Shown piece by piece: positions 12,853 to 26,224 of a DNA stretch of 64,000 bases. The position numbers were made by a program, and so were the translations under genes. The stretch comes from Diphasiastrum complanatum (Eukaryota > Streptophyta > Lycopodiopsida > Lycopodiales > Lycopodiaceae): positions 270,217-334,216 of the forward strand of contig CM055108.1 in assembly GCA_029204225.1 (NCBI GenBank). Direction: 5' to 3'. The notes beneath the pieces are model-generated. The model was not told where the DNA came from, did not search any database, and saw only the letters and a program-made list of their open reading frames with translations. Position 1 is the stretch's first letter. Each line of letters starts with the position of its first letter.

Positions 12853-13584
12853 ATGAATATACAGTTACAAGAGCTGAAGGGTCAACTTAAAGCAATAAAA
12901 GTAAAACAAGGTCAAGAGCAAGCAAGTAAAGATGAGTTCGAGTGTGAAGTTGATGAGCATATTAATGGCAAAATATTTATAGATAATAAAAATCCCAACC
13001 AAGATAAAAAAGACCAAAGCTCATTTGCAGATATAGATTTCACCCACTTGGATGAGCAAATTTCAAATGCAAATGATTGTCAACTGGATGAGCCAAATAC
13101 ATGTGAAAATCAAGGGAATCCACTAAATGACCATCAATCTGAATTTGATCAAAATGAATTAATTAGACTAACAATCAACAATAGTCAGATGTGGAAAAAG
13201 AGCAACAACAAAAGTTGTTGTTTGAAAGTCTTCAATGCTTGGATGAACAACATTCTACACAAGATAGTCAAATAACATATGAGTGAGAAACATGGTAATA
13301 GACCCATTATGATGGGTGTTGCTATTGATTTAGATGACATTCACCAACTTGGTGACCCAGAATCACAATCAATCTGCCAACATGATATTCTAGATAAAGC
13401 TCAACTCCTTGTTGGACACCATCTTGAGTGTCAGTCTAACTATCGAAGTTTGGAGCAAGGCCTACGACAATGTTCTAACCTGGTCAATGGACAAGCAACT
13501 ATGGACCATCAAGTCAATGAGGTTTTTCAATTTGGAAAAAGAAAATCAGCCTTGAACATGCAAAATAAGAAGTATTTGGTGTGA
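12853..13584 (+). pseudogene. Unknown protein, broken by one TAA
   Basis: Two frames in the same phase (12853-13275 and 13279-13584) are separated only by TAA at 13273-13275, so the original product would have been at least 240 residues. The sequence is very hydrophilic, rich in Asn, Gln, Asp and His, with no domain I recognise. A charged N-terminal helix (QELKGQLKAIKVKQGQEQ) could form a coiled coil. The ATG overlaps the stop of an upstream short frame (ATGA). It may be a piece of gene captured by the neighbouring Helitron-like DNA; that is conjecture. Confidence 0.4.
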
Positions 13585-14220
<636 letters not shown>

Positions 14221-14223
14221 AAT

Positions 14224-14646
14224 TCAAACTCTACGTCTAATATGAAAATTGGCCTCAATTGATGTGTCTCCACCATAAAACTCCATGAATGAGCCTCCAT
14301 CTCCATCTTGCAATAAGATGTCATCATCACTTGATGACTTCATCATGAATGAGTGATATAATGAGCCTCCAATAGCTTCATTTCCATCAGTAAAACCATC
14401 CAAGAATGCTAATACAACTTCAACATCAAAATGATGCAAACCAATGTAGCTAGTTTGACTATAGATTGACAATTTGCATGCATCCACATGAAATTGCTCA
14501 AACATGAGATAGAACAAGTAAAGTATACTTGAACGACACTTTATTTCTACTCCTTGGACCTTACTTGAGTCTTCAATAACCTTAAAAAATAGATACAAAA
14601 CATCTTTGTCAATTGACTCTCCTTTGATGCTCTTGAGTAGCTCCAA
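14224..14646 (-). pseudogene. Copia E downstream ORF remnant, unknown
   Basis: A 140-codon frame following the family E integrase region on the same strand. It has an acidic C-terminal part (SSSDDDILLQDGDGG) and no recognisable reverse transcriptase or RNase H motif. It may be captured sequence replacing the RT region, or a shifted remnant. Confidence 0.3.
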
Positions 14647-14719
14647 ATTGCCAACTTCCCTTGTTGAAGCCCTTTGAGATCAACCTCTTGATTTTCCACT
14701 TGACCATAAAAGTAGTTGA

Positions 14720-16205
14720 CTAAGATCTCTTTTCCATATCATTACTTTCTGGAAAATCATGAAAACATCCATCTACTTTCATAGAATCATCTACAAAAAA
14801 AGATCCATCAAAATATGTGAGAAATACAAAATGGGTCACTTTCACTTGCTTACCTTTCTCATCATATGTGAGCCTTGAAGGCATTTGTATTTCCCTTGAT
14901 GCTCTCCTTGTCTTTTGACTTGATGAAGGCCCTTCATCATCACCATCTAAAGTAGGATCCATCACATCAACATCAAGAATGTTAGATCCATTCACACCAT
15001 CATCACTTAAAGACACCTTTGGAATATTCCCCTCATAAAAAATGACATCTCTACCAATAATCACCTTATTAGAAGTAGGAATGTAAACATTGTAGGCTTT
15101 ACTCACCTCACTATATCCAACAAATATACCTTTCCTTGAATATGGATCTTCCTTGGTCCTGTCATCAAGTGTTATATTGACATAACAAGTACATATAAAA
15201 GTTTTAAGAAAGTTGACACTCAGCCTCCTCTTGAATAGCATCTCAAAAGGTGTTCTTCCATCCAATATAGCACTCAGCCACCTATTGCATAAAAAGTTAG
15301 CACACAACAAAGCTTGATCCCAAAATGGGCTAGGAAGATTAGCACCTAACCTCATGGCTTTGGCACTTTCACATAAAGTTCTATTCTTCCTCTCGGCCAC
15401 TCCATTTCGTTGTGGTGTCCTTGGAATTGTGTACTCCCTCTTGATCCCATGCTCATTACAAAAAGCCTTGAAATTGGTAGATATGTACTCTCCACTTGAT
15501 CTTTGTGGGAGATTGGTTCTCCCTTGAATTCTTAAACTTAACAAAGACATCATGCACTTCATCTTTGCTCTTTAGTAGATAGATCCAACAAAATCTACTA
15601 AAATCATCAATGAAAGTTACATACATCTTAGCTCCACTATTGTTAATTGTAGTAATTCCATGAATATCCAAATGTACAATTTGAAAAGGCTTTGTAAATC
15701 TAGAGGTAGATCTAGTATAAGGTAGTCTATGTGACTTTGACAAAGCACAAGACTCACAAACATGATTGATGCTAGTTAAGGATCTTGGAAGACCAATCAC
15801 AACTTGCTTCTTAGCCATGAACTCAAAGGACTTGAAGTTGGGGTGCCCCATCCTTTTATGCACCTCTTCAATAGGTATTCTCTCACTTGCCATACATCCA
15901 ACTTGGTTAGCAATAACACAAGCATCTAGTTTGAACAACTTCCCTTGCCTTCTATCTTTTGCAATCAAGACATCCTTCATTTTGAACATGCAAGCATCTC
16001 CATCAAACTCAACTTTGAATCCTTTACTTAGTAATTGACTCCCACATGAACAAAACATACTTCAAATGAACATTAGTATTTGTAGAGAGAGAAATAGAAA
16101 TTGTGCCAATCCCTTTGATTGCACATTCACCATCATTGGCCATGTAGATCACCTTCTTGTCATCTCCATTGTAGAACACCTCAATAGACAAATCTCGATT
16201 CTACC
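14720..16205 (-). pseudogene. Copia family E protease-tail/integrase remnant
   Basis: Two overlapping minus-strand frames plus a short upstream one cover the protease tail and the GAG-pre-integrase HHCC region (VHKRMGHPNFKSFEFM ... CESCALSKSHRLPY). The integrase core follows with its first Asp (IVHLDIHG) and FIDDFSRFCWIYLL. A frameshift near 15500 falls where the second Asp (normally LRSDNGGEY) should be. The core resumes with GIKREYTIPRTPQRNGVAERKNRTL, which holds the catalytic Glu. The C-terminal part runs through SKVIIGRDVIFYE and ends before any reverse transcriptase. Stops near 16060 disconnect the protease part. Confidence 0.75.
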
Positions 16206-16415
16206 AACAAAGTGCATAGTCTAATTGACAAAGGCTGAGAATGCAAAATTGAAACATTTTTATTCTTGTTTGAACACGAACTTTATGAGAACTCGAACTT
16301 TAACTCGAACTTTATGAGAATTCAAACTTGAATTTTATTCAAACTTTGGAAAAAAAAATTGAACTCTGGAAACATAATGTTATTTTATATCAACCGCCTT
16401 AATGGTTAGATTGAT
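16206..16415. other. Short non-coding spacer with simple repeats
   Basis: About 16275-16345 repeats GAACTTTATGAGAA-type units between copia E and the LTR at 16416. Confidence 0.4.
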
Positions 16416-16780
16416 TGTTACATAAGGAAGAAGGCCAAAATACCTATTTTGTGACAATATAAATACATGTACACTTACTCATTGTACGTACAAGGCAGCA
16501 AGAGATGTATACAGAAGAATCAACATCAGAATTATAAAAATTCGATTGATCAAAGTTTGCAACAAATGATTTTTTTTTTCAACAGTGTTTTGATTATCTA
16601 AAATTGTCTATCACACTCACTCATATCTCCTAAATCTGCATGCTTCATTCAATCAAAGTAGAAACTGCTCTATTAATACATAGACCAAAATCAGACACGA
16701 TTGAAGACATTGATATTATTTTGATCTATTCAAACTTTCATCGTGTAATCTGAAGGAGAATTCCTAGTATTTTTCCTACA
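16416..16780 (+). repeat. LTR G, possibly solo
   Basis: 365 bp from TGTTACATAAGG to TTTTTCCTACA (TG...CA), with a plausible TATA box (AATATAAATACATG) near 16458. No primer-binding site follows and no matching target duplication was seen. The inverted duplication breakpoint at 16525 lies inside it, so the copy at 49833-50088 holds only its 3' part. Confidence 0.5.
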
Positions 16781-17063
16781 CTAGTATTAGACCTGACACA
16801 TCCATCAACAGCCGTATCTGGAGCTGACACATCCATCAACATCCATATCTGGAGCTTATTCAAAGAAGATGTCTTCAATCAATAGTCTAAGATTAGTATG
16901 ATCTTGGAAACAGAAGGTTCGAATTATTTAATGATGAATGTTGATAACTGATTAATGTCAATAAATAAATTGTTGAAATTGTTATATGCTAGACTTTCTC
17001 CTTTCGAGCAATACACTTCATTGATATGAGATGGATTACCAACTATTGTCTGCATACCATGGT

Positions 17064-18219
17064 CTAACATGTCTCTTTTTTTTTAAGATGAAATGGTCGT
17101 GGGATTGGAAACTTTTTAATATTTACCTGTGCAAATGCCTCCTTTATCATCTTAAACATTGTTGCATATGCTTCCCTACTGATGCTAGAAAAGTCACATG
17201 CCCCCTGAAACAATGTAGTGTCTAATATTTTTCCAACTTTATCCATAATGCTATCAGTAATGGAAGCCTTAATCTTTTTCATTTTGTTATTATTTAACAT
17301 TGATTTCATAGATTTAGAAGTCAAGATAGAGCCTAGTGAGTTTCCAATTGAAATCTCATCGGCCAAATGGTCTTCAACAACCAATGTTGATCTACATTGC
17401 AAACATAATGTTCATGAAAATGTCAGTAGAAATTAGGACACTCATAGTATTCACATCGATATATAAAAAGCAAATCAACAGAAAGTTGAAATGAACAAAT
17501 AACAAACTTAGTGACTATGAATGAATCAAAAAGTTCAAGCAATATTCAATACCAAATAAGCTATAACTTACTTGAATGCACGTTTTAATTTTTTTTCTCT
17601 GACCTCCTCTGGATGATAGATCACATATATCCTTGTTTACCAATCTTTTTCTCTTGTTGCTTCCGACCTTTCTGTTGAGCACATCCATATCTTTAACAAG
17701 AGACAAATATGAGATACCCATGGATTGAAATGCAATTTTTATCTCATCATTACTAGTTGTATAATGATGCAAAGAAGATTTCAACCTTTGGATCTCCTCC
17801 TTGAGCATCTCATTTTCATCCAAACAAGTTTTCATCTTTGTAAATTTTTCTTTCCACTTCTTTGATATTTTTCTTGATTCCTCTTCCAAATAATGTATTC
17901 TTTGCATTGAATGTGCATTCCCATAGAGCATCAAATTCTCACAGTAACCCAAAAGGCCATTTTTACCATGACACATATAGATTATTAACTGACTCACTGA
18001 ATGAAAATCTGGATGTTGCAATGAACATGGATCAATAGAATACAATGTTCCTGATGACCATAAATCTACATGTTTTAGCTTTTCCTCCCTGTATCGGACC
18101 ATATCAGAAGTTGACAATTTGGGTTGCTTTGAATTTCTCGTCCTGAGCGGAGCATATTCTGGTGACAGATCCACATCAGTACAGTAGTATAGTAACAAAC
18201 AACACAATGACAATAACAA
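17064..18219 (-). pseudogene. 5' part of unknown gene X1, left copy
   Basis: A 234-codon frame (17515-18219) followed by a second exon-like frame (17064-17402). The first contains a predicted coiled coil (HYLEEESRKISKKWKEKFTK ... LKEEIQRLKSS) and ends in basic clusters (NKRKR, QRKKIK) that could be nuclear-localisation signals. A likely donor follows CIQ (GTAAGT). The second ends at a CAG|GTAAAT donor after KEAFAQ. Both are open here, whereas the R2 copy at 52722-53330 carries frameshifts. The gene is cut off at the left and fused at its front to the copia B integrase remnant. Function unknown. Confidence 0.5.
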
Positions 18220-18308
18220 AGGTAGAAAATGATATTATAATTACTTTATAGTTATTTTTCTCTCTCCTACATGGCAATTCTTATAGGGCCCTCTTTGGGC
18301 CAATATTT

Positions 18309-19506
18309 TCTCTAATGCAATACTTCATAAGGTGCAAGTCCTTTAATGGCACTATTAGTCATTCTATTACATAGAAATTTTGCACATAAAATAGCTTCTC
18401 CCCAAAATGAAATAGGAAGTGATGCATCTAATCTCAAAGCTTTAGCACACTCACATAGTGTCCTATTCTTTCTCTCAGCTACTCCATTTTGTTGTGGAGT
18501 ATATGTGCAAGTAATCTCTCTCCTTATGCCATTAGTTTCACAAAACTCTTTCATCCTATGGGAGATGTACTCCCCTCCATTATCACTTCTTAATACTTTC
18601 AAGCTAGTATTAAGTTGCTTTTTCACAAGAGTTTTGAACTTTACACAGGACTCAAAAACTTCACTTTTCTTAAACAAGAGATAAACCCAAGAGTATCTTG
18701 ATCTATCATCAATAAAAGTGATATACATATGAGATCCACCATTTGATTCATGTGAAAATGAATGAACATCCGAGTGTATAAGGTCAAGAGGAGAGTTAGA
18801 TCTTGTCAAAGATCTCTTGAGAGGTAGCTTATGAGATTTGGAGAGTCCACAAGCTTCACAAAGCTTGCCACACTTGGATATGGTTTTGGGAAGTCCACTT
18901 GCTAGCTCCTTTGTCACCATGGTCTCCATAGCTTTGTAGTTAGGATGGCCTAACCTTTTGTGCCATAATTCCACTTGAGTGAGCTCCTCCCTTGCCATAC
19001 CATCACATTAGCATCCAATTTGAATAACCTCCCTTGCTTGAAACCACTAGCAATACATTTTTCATCTTTCAAGATAGAACATGCTCCATGCTTGAAATGT
19101 ACATCTAATCCACTATCCATAAGTTGTCCTACACTCAACAAGTTCTTTGTAATTGAAGGTACATAAAGAACATTGTCTAGATCTACTTTTTAGATGATCC
19201 TAGACATAAAGGAATGGATCCAACACCTACAATCTCACATTCTTGATCACTTGCAGTGAAGATAAATCTCTTAGAACTATTGTAAGAAAGTAGATTAGAA
19301 AAGTAATCTTTTTGGTGAGTCATGTAAGAGCTTGCCCCACTATCAATCCACCAAGTGTCTTGATTAGATGTTTGTGCTGAGTATACCATCAAAGATAGAT
19401 TGTCTTCTTTCTCCTCCTCCTCAAGCACAAGAGTGCCTTGATTGTTGCTTCTCTTGGGCATTCTTCTTCTTGTAGCACTCGGATGCAAAATGTCTCTTTT
19501 TTCCAC
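18309..19506 (-). pseudogene. Copia B protease/integrase remnant, left copy
   Basis: Mirror of 47107-48304. Protease motif DTWWIDSGASSYMTH; GAG-pre-integrase HHCC (LWHKRLGHPNYKAM ... CEACGLSKSHKL); integrase Asp-Asp-Glu seen as LIHSDVH, VLRSDNGGEY and QNGVAERKNRT. A single-A deletion after GSSKK and a deletion near 19000 break the frame. Coding stops at GLAPYEVLH (TAG), with no C-terminal integrase tail, reverse transcriptase or RNase H. Confidence 0.85.
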
Positions 19507-20256
19507 AAAAGAAACACTTTAGCTTCTTCTTGTCCTTCTTGCTCTTGCCTTTGGAACTTGATGCTCCATCTTTGCTCTCCATCTCCATGTCTTGAGTCTT
19601 CTTGGATGGAAACTTTTTCTTCTTGCTTTTCAAGGAAAAGTTAGCTTTTTCATCACCATCATTCAAAGATAAGGAACTCATCCTACTTTTGATATGAAGC
19701 ATTCTACTCTCCTCACTTACAAGCACACTTTGAAGTTTTTCAATACTAGGAAGTGAATCTTGAATAGCAAAGGTTAGAACAAGATTGGAATAATCATCTC
19801 CTAATCCATTCAAAATGATTTGAACTAATTCATCATCTTTGATTTTATCATCTATAGAAGACAACTCCTTATTCAAAGATTTGATCCTAAAGACATAATT
19901 TTGGGCACTTTCACTACTTCCTTTCATGCTTTGAAGGATTTGATTCCTAGTATCCTTGAACTATTCTTGGATCCACAATTTGCTTTTAAAGAATCACATG
20001 CCTCTTTGGATGTGGTACAAGATGAGATTTCTTTCAAAAGTTCATTACTTACATTCATTTTTATGCAATGTAATGCAACTGTACATCTCTTTTTGTACTT
20101 TACCAACTCAACTCCTCCTTGAGGTTTTACTTCCACCTCAAGTACTATGTCATAAAGATCATGAAGTACAAGAGAAGACTCCATTCGAACTATCCAAGTA
20201 GCATAATTAGTGGATGTAAGCCTTTCACTAGCTTCAAGCAAAAACCACCCATTCAT
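19421..20256 (-). pseudogene. Copia B gag, left copy, frameshifted
   Basis: The N-terminal part reads FLLEASERLTSTNYATWIVR, the capsid start shared by copia gags in this window. The C-terminal part ends with the zinc knuckle CFFCGKKRHFASEC. Relative to the R2 copy, 7 bases are missing near 19945, which splits gag into two frames (19924-20256 and 19421-19927). Confidence 0.85.
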
Positions 20257-20848
20257 GCCATTTTTTAATGTGAAAAAACACTAGAAACTCTTATGGTTTC
20301 TCTAAGAGATCTGAACCTATATTCTTCTAGCAATTAGAAAGCTTATAGACACAATCCTATCACTCATGAACCAATCTAGAATGATGAAACTTTAGATTCT
20401 AGTCTCAAACTTGCAAAATCACTCCTTAATCTATGATTTTTAGCAATATCTCTCTTCAACTTCAACATGCACTCAAAAAATCAGAGAAAATCATTTAATG
20501 CTCCTAATTCAAGCTTCAATTTTAATTTTTTGGCTGATCTAATCCAAGAACTAATCAAGGGATTAGAATCTCTATTGAAAATGCTTGATTTTGCACTAAA
20601 AATCTCTTAAATTGGGTGTGTGAGTCAAATTGTACAATTTTTTGAAATTTCTCAGCCAAAACCGGAGCTGTACGGCCTCACACGTGTGAAAAGTGTTCCT
20701 ACAGCCCACAACAAGTTCTGGTCCAAAAATTTTGAGAATACCTATCAAATCCAACTCGCTACACAAAAATTATCTAGTTTCCTAAAACTTGCTAATTTTG
20801 GCTTTGATTTGGATCAACCCTATCAATTTCAAAAACCTCTTGTACTTG

Positions 20849-20860
20849 GCTCTGATACCA
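20849..20860 (-). other. Copia B primer-binding site
   Basis: On the minus strand this reads TGGTATCAGAGC, complementary to the 3' end of initiator-methionine tRNA. It directly follows the LTR end (CCACA). Confidence 0.85.
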
Positions 20861-21673
20861 TGTGGAAAAAATACAAAATGGACCAAGAGTGGATCCTAAT
20901 CTGATCCTCAAGAGGGATTGGATGTTAGATTTACTTGATCTATCAATCTACATAAGATTAAGATCAATTCTAGACATAAAAACCTAACAAGAACAATCAT
21001 TAATGAAGGTAGATGTACTTGCTGGTTTCACACGTGTGAAACCCTGTCAGAGTACAGAATCCAACCTGAAAATAAAGTACACTATGATAGAACCTCAAAA
21101 CAATCAAAACAAATGTAGACAAATAGAGAGAATTACACAAAATTGCTTCCAAAATCAAGATTGATGTTTCATATTGAGTGTGGCCAAATATGCCTCTATA
21201 TATACACTTTTTGGAGCTCGAGGTACTGATCATGCATCAGATATCACACGTGTAAGGATGCTTTGACATCAGCATGCAATTTTGACACTTGGATCAAACT
21301 TTCTATTTTGGGCATTTTTGGTCCAATTTTCTAGTATATGGAGATCTTCATAGAAATCTTCTAGAAGCAAAAACTCGCCTACTTCAGCTTTTTCCACACG
21401 TGTGAGCTGTCCTCTACACATGGGATGTGACACCTATCCAAAGTATTTGGCTCATGCAATCAATAGATTGATGCCATGTGTTATATATCTAAAAAAACTA
21501 AATTTTGACCTTTTTAGCCACTAGAACTTGAATTAAATCATATGTACAACATGTATGATTATGGTACATGACAAGTACACTAATTTTACATGTGAGAACA
21601 GGCTCCACACATGTGTGTTTATCCTATATACATTATTTTGGCCTCTACCAAGCATGATTTTTGAATTTTCACA
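20861..21673 (-). repeat. Copia B 5' LTR
   Basis: 813 bp on the minus strand, from TGTGAAAATTC to TTTTTCCACA. It contains the perfect 20-bp palindrome GGTTTCACACGTGTGAAACC (21024-21043) and another CACACGTGTG at 21395-21404. These are G-box cores that could act in LTR promoter regulation. Confidence 0.8.
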
Positions 21674-21890
21674 GATTCTAGTGATGCTCTCGGTTTGGTC
21701 TCAAGCCTTGCGCAAGTGATCCAGTCTATGCTTGACAAGAAAAAAGAAATGGAGTAGAGAATTTTCGACATGGAATTTGAAAATACTCTTATCAGCCAAA
21801 AGATTGTACAATAACAGTAAGGTACTATATTTCACAGGTGTGGATTTGCAAGATATCACAAGTATAGTGCACCAATAGATAGTAGAACAA
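21674..21890. other. Fragment of the family E repeat
   Basis: Bases 21827-21882 match 13821-13876. No gene. Confidence 0.5.
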
Positions 21891-23114
21891 GACAAATCTA
21901 AAGCTGAAAAGAAGATGGCATAGCAACAGGCTGATCGCCTCGAAGGATACGTCAGCTCCCTTCAGAATTCCCTGACAATCGCACAAGATCAGGTGGAGAA
22001 GGTCGTGCAGGATGCAAAACAATAGTGCAACTGCTACAAGGTCAACTGTAGATGGCGGAGCAGGATCGCACACGTCTCCAAAGTGAATTGGATGTGACCA
22101 CCCTTGAACGTGATGCGTATCTTCAGACGCAGATACCCGATCATCCGGTAACTCTGAAGGAGATCGCGTATTTGTTTAAGAAAGTGGAAACATACAAAGT
22201 AGCCCTTCAGGGATTCCAAGGCCGCTTTGACAAGTTCAAAGGAGCAGCTTCAGCTGAGTTGGCAAAGGCTAAGGCAACTATCAGCGCCTATGAAAAAGCA
22301 GTCGCTCAGGTGTTGGAAGCGAGACACAAATCCCAGTACCGGTCATGCCACAATTCTCCTCTACGCACCAAGAGGATATATCAATGGATACAAGGCTGGA
22401 TTCGGGCATGGACCAGGGGGGAGCTCCAGAAATAGAAGAACAACCGCCAGTTGTATAGGCAGTATCAGCAGGTCCATTCTCATTAAGGACCTCACCGTTA
22501 TTTAGAAGGCCCATCAGCGTCGAGGACCAGATCCAGAGTTTCTTATCGCAACATCCTCATGAGTCCTCACGTGGTGGTTGGGTCCTTAAGTTCAAGACCT
22601 CGGAGATAGAGGCCGGCAAAGAAGTGGACAAAATACCTGCATTGGGAGAGCAGTCGGCATGGAGAGTTACTATTTTTGAAAAAACTCCAGAATCTATTAG
22701 GAGTTATGTGGACAACCCTTGCCAATTGCAGGTAGATCCCTATTATGTGCCAATGTCGAGAAGGAATAAATGGAAGGATTTGGGATTGGCTATGGACAAA
22801 ATCACAATCCATACGCCCAATTGGCCAATCATCCATCAGCCATATCAGTGGATTTCCATCGGGCCTTACAAGCATACCAGCGGGAGTATATCCACTCTCC
22901 TGATCCGACGGTGCAACAATCGGCAATGTTTGCAAAAGATTTAACTTTGTTGGCATCAATGGCAACCAGATGGGATGATTGTCTTCCTCCTCTGGCAATC
23001 AATCCCAATAAGACAATGGCCTCAAAGAATATCAAAAATCAGTTGTCGGTTTCTCGTCTATATTTTCGTGCAGCAATGATGGGAGGCTCCTGGGAATCTC
23101 GCTTCACATCTTAG
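21890..23114 (+). pseudogene. Gag-like coiled-coil protein remnant F2
   Basis: Several overlapping plus-strand frames form one decayed gene. A coiled coil comes first (LEGYVSSLQNSLTIAQDQVEKVV, then MAEQDRTRLQSELDVTTLER and SAELAKAKATISAYEKAV). Next come QLQVDPYYVPMSRR and HRALQAYQREYIHSPDPTVQQ, and the end is SRLYFRAAMMGGSWESRF. Relatedness to F1 (8620-9234) is suggested by VDP[FY]Y[VM]P. No enzymatic domain. Probably the structural protein of an unclassified retroelement. Confidence 0.4.
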
Positions 23115-23950
23115 ACAATCTCAAAGTGGATTGCAGGAGCCCATTGTTGTTTTTTTCCACATAATTTGGATTTTAACACTGCCCGACTCGACTTTATGGA
23201 GAAGGTGCAGTACCATTTAATAAAGATTGGTCACGAGGCTAATAAAAGTCCCCAATAACTGCATCTTGCAGGTGTCGTGGGACTGCCACCAGTTTTGGTG
23301 GAGGATACTGTTGGAGAGTTTGCAAATCCCAAACCAACCCTAACCCTAGTTAATAGGTGAGAGGAATTTGGCACCCTGCGTGTGTAAGTCCAACCCGATG
23401 ATCACATAGTTATTTGATTAGTTATAAGTCAATAAAAGGACTTTAGGCCTTTTTTGTGGGACTTTTAATGTCGCAGGGCCTAAATGTCAAGTTAGTGAAT
23501 AAAATTGGGTTTCCCTCCGATTCTAGATGGTTCCCACTCTTTTTCAAATTTGAATAATTAGGGAGGCAGAAATGGACAATAGGATTCAGAGGCTAGGTCC
23601 TCCTCTCTACTATTAAAAGGGACCAACTCGAGTTCCTACACATGTTCATTTTCTCATTTCAATAAAGCAGATTGGTTCTCTTCTGAAATGGATTGATGAA
23701 TGTCCTTGTTCTTTATCACTTTTCCTCCATCTCTCATGCTTTCTTTGGATTTTGCTAATTGTTGGATTTGATTGTTATTGGGATTGTATGTTATTATAAT
23801 TTTTATGAGAGAGAAAGGGAGAGAGAGAAAGAGTAAGCTATCTTCATTGTGGATCGTAGTGTTAATGGATGTAGTGTTAATGCTTAGAATTAATGGATGT
23901 TAGAGTTAGATGTGAATTTCTCATTCATGCTGAAATCTGAACTATACTAT
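23115..23950. other. Probable LTR/leader of copia D2
   Basis: TGTTGGAGAGTTTGC near 23308 could be an LTR start. The stretch includes a short GA-rich patch (about 23810-23832) and leads into D2 gag. No intact primer site is visible. Confidence 0.35.
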
Positions 23951-26224
23951 CGCTCTCATGGGAACGAATCTACGCGTGACAACTAACTTCGTCTCTTTGC
24001 TGCTAGATTGATTATAGGCAAGGAAAGAAATCCACTACACAAAATCAAAACACTTTTGAAAGGCGAAGGCATTTGGTCGGTGACCGAACTCTCAAAGGGG
24101 CAGCCTCCAAAAGGAGATCTAAGGAGAGCTAAATGAATCAGAAAGGATGAGCGTGCAATGGCGATCATCATTTTGTCCATCAACGAAGATCTACTCATGC
24201 AGATTGAAGACTGCGAAAGTAGCCATGAAAGTGAGGACTGCAGCTTTAGTGATGCATCTTCACAATCAATTGCAATCCATACAATGGGATGGCAACCAGT
24301 TAGACCAGCACGTTGAGAAGATCAGAATGATCTTCACTCAACTCGCTGCATCAAGACAGGAGCACAGGTCTCAGCACCACAACAGCTGATGTACTTCATG
24401 AAGTCTCTACCTACATCCTATCAGCCGTTGAGAATGCTCATACTGAGTCTACCAAATATGACATTCGACAAAGCAATCAGTCTTGTCACTGATGAGGGAT
24501 GAAGAAGAAGGAAGCAGTGATCAAGAGAAAGCTCTCTTCACAAAAGAAAAGAAGAAGAACAAGAACAAACCCAGATTCGACAAGACAAAGTTCTCGAATC
24601 AACAATCTTCTTCCTGTGATCACTGTCACCAACCAGGCTATACAGCCAACAAATGCTAGTTCAATCCAGCAATACCTTGCATGCACTGCAAGAAGAAGGG
24701 GCACTCTGCATACGATTGTAGATTCAATCCAAAAAGAAAAAACAAGGCTGAGAAAGCAAATGTTGCAGAGTCATCCAAAGAGAGGTGATGAAGCCTTCAC
24801 AATACTTGATCAAGCTTCAATGAGCTACACTGAAAAAGACTATGATGTAGCCATTGATTCAGGAGCAACATCACACATCACCTACAACAAGAAAATCTTG
24901 ATCGACTTCAGAGAACTCAAAAATAATAGAGCAGTGATTCTAGATGATGGGAGCAGACACAATGTCAAAGGTATCAGGACTCTACAGCTGCGAACACTGT
25001 CATGTCAAGCCGAACTGCCAGGAGCACTCTACGTGCCTTCACTGAGAAAAGATCTGCTATCAATCTCCAAGATGGCAGATCTTGGAATTCGAGTTCTGTT
25101 CGATGGATACATGTTGCATGATTGAGAAAACAACAAACAAATTGCTGACAGTTGGATACAGAGAAGAAAACCTCTATCAATCCAAGATAATCATCAATTT
25201 TGACAGCATAAAATGCATCAAAAAATGAAGATCAGCTCTGGCACAGGAGAATGTATCATCTGATCATAAGGAGTCTGTATGACATGTGCAAGAAAGACAT
25301 AGTCACTTGTCTAAAGATCTCAAGACCCGATACTGAGATTTGCAAAGCTTGTCAAAAAGGCAAACAACAGCGGAATTCATTCACACATGAGGAAAAGAGA
25401 GCAAAAGAAGTTCTTGAGCTCGTCCACTCAGATGTTTGTGGGCCAATGAAAATAAATTCGCTCTCAAGATCGAGGTATTTTCTGACGTTTATAGATAATT
25501 ACAGCCGGATGACTACGATCTACTACCTAAAGAATAAATATGAAGTGTTTGACTCTTTCAAGAAGTTCGTGGCATTTGCGGAGTGATACACCTCAAAGAA
25601 GATTCAGATCATCAGATCTGACAATGGAGGTGAGTACAAGAGCAAGGAATTCTCAAAATTTTGCCAAGAACAGGGGATAGAGCATCAGTTCACTCCTGCG
25701 TACACACCAGAATATAATGGTGTCACAGAAAGAAGAAACAGGACACTAGTCGAAAGAGCCAGATGCATGATGGCACCGGCTCGATTGCCAAGTCAATTTC
25801 GGGCTGAGGCAATAGAAGCAACAATACACTTGCAAAACAGATCAACAACGATAGCGTTGGAAAATAAGACATCGTACAAGATGTGGACAGGTAGAAAGCC
25901 TGATCTATCATATGTACGTGTGTTTGGATGTGCAGCATACAAGCACATTTCAAAAGAAAAAAAAAAAAAAAAAACAAGCTCGATGATAAATCAGAACAAA
26001 CAATCATGGTCTGGTACTCGAACGGATCACAAGTGTACAAACTCTACAATCCAACCACGAAGAAGGTTGTTTCGAGTACAGATGTGAAGTTCGATGAGTC
26101 CACATTCCCTGGACTAAAAGATGAAAAGGGCCATGAGATCTTCACATTATTGCCAATTCAAGAAGGAGATCGAGGACATACATCAAATCAAAATGTTGAG
26201 CCACAGACTATAATGTCTACATAA
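23951..26224 (+). pseudogene. Copia family D copy D2 gag-protease-integrase
   Basis: Gag has the HLHNQLQSIQWDGNQLDQHVEKI block shared with D1 and a zinc knuckle CMHCKKKGHSAYDC (about 24681-24722). The protease motif is AIDSGATSHITY. The integrase core is nearly complete: C-x2-C zinc end (CKACQKGKQQ), LVHSDVCGPM, FLTFIDNYSRM, IRSDNGGEY and NGVTERRNRTL. A TGA at 25584-25586 breaks it, and an A-run at about 25960 shifts the frame. The C-terminal domain continues (VYKLYNPTTKKVVSSTDVKF) and ends at a stop before any reverse transcriptase. Confidence 0.8.

Larger units (their letters stand above)
16525..20717 (-). repeat. 4193-bp inverted duplication, left copy L
   Basis: Each position p here corresponds to 66613-p in the copy at 45896-50088. 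Both blocks have exactly the same length, and all eight open frames I compared translate identically in the two copies, so there is no net indel. L continues smoothly on both sides: into the rest of LTR G on the left, and into the primer site and LTR of copia B on the right. The other copy ends abruptly at the same points. L is therefore probably the template. Confidence 0.9.

Noticed and set aside
17031-20201. Plus-strand frames over the left inverted copy
   Set aside because: Antisense of copia B and gene X1.
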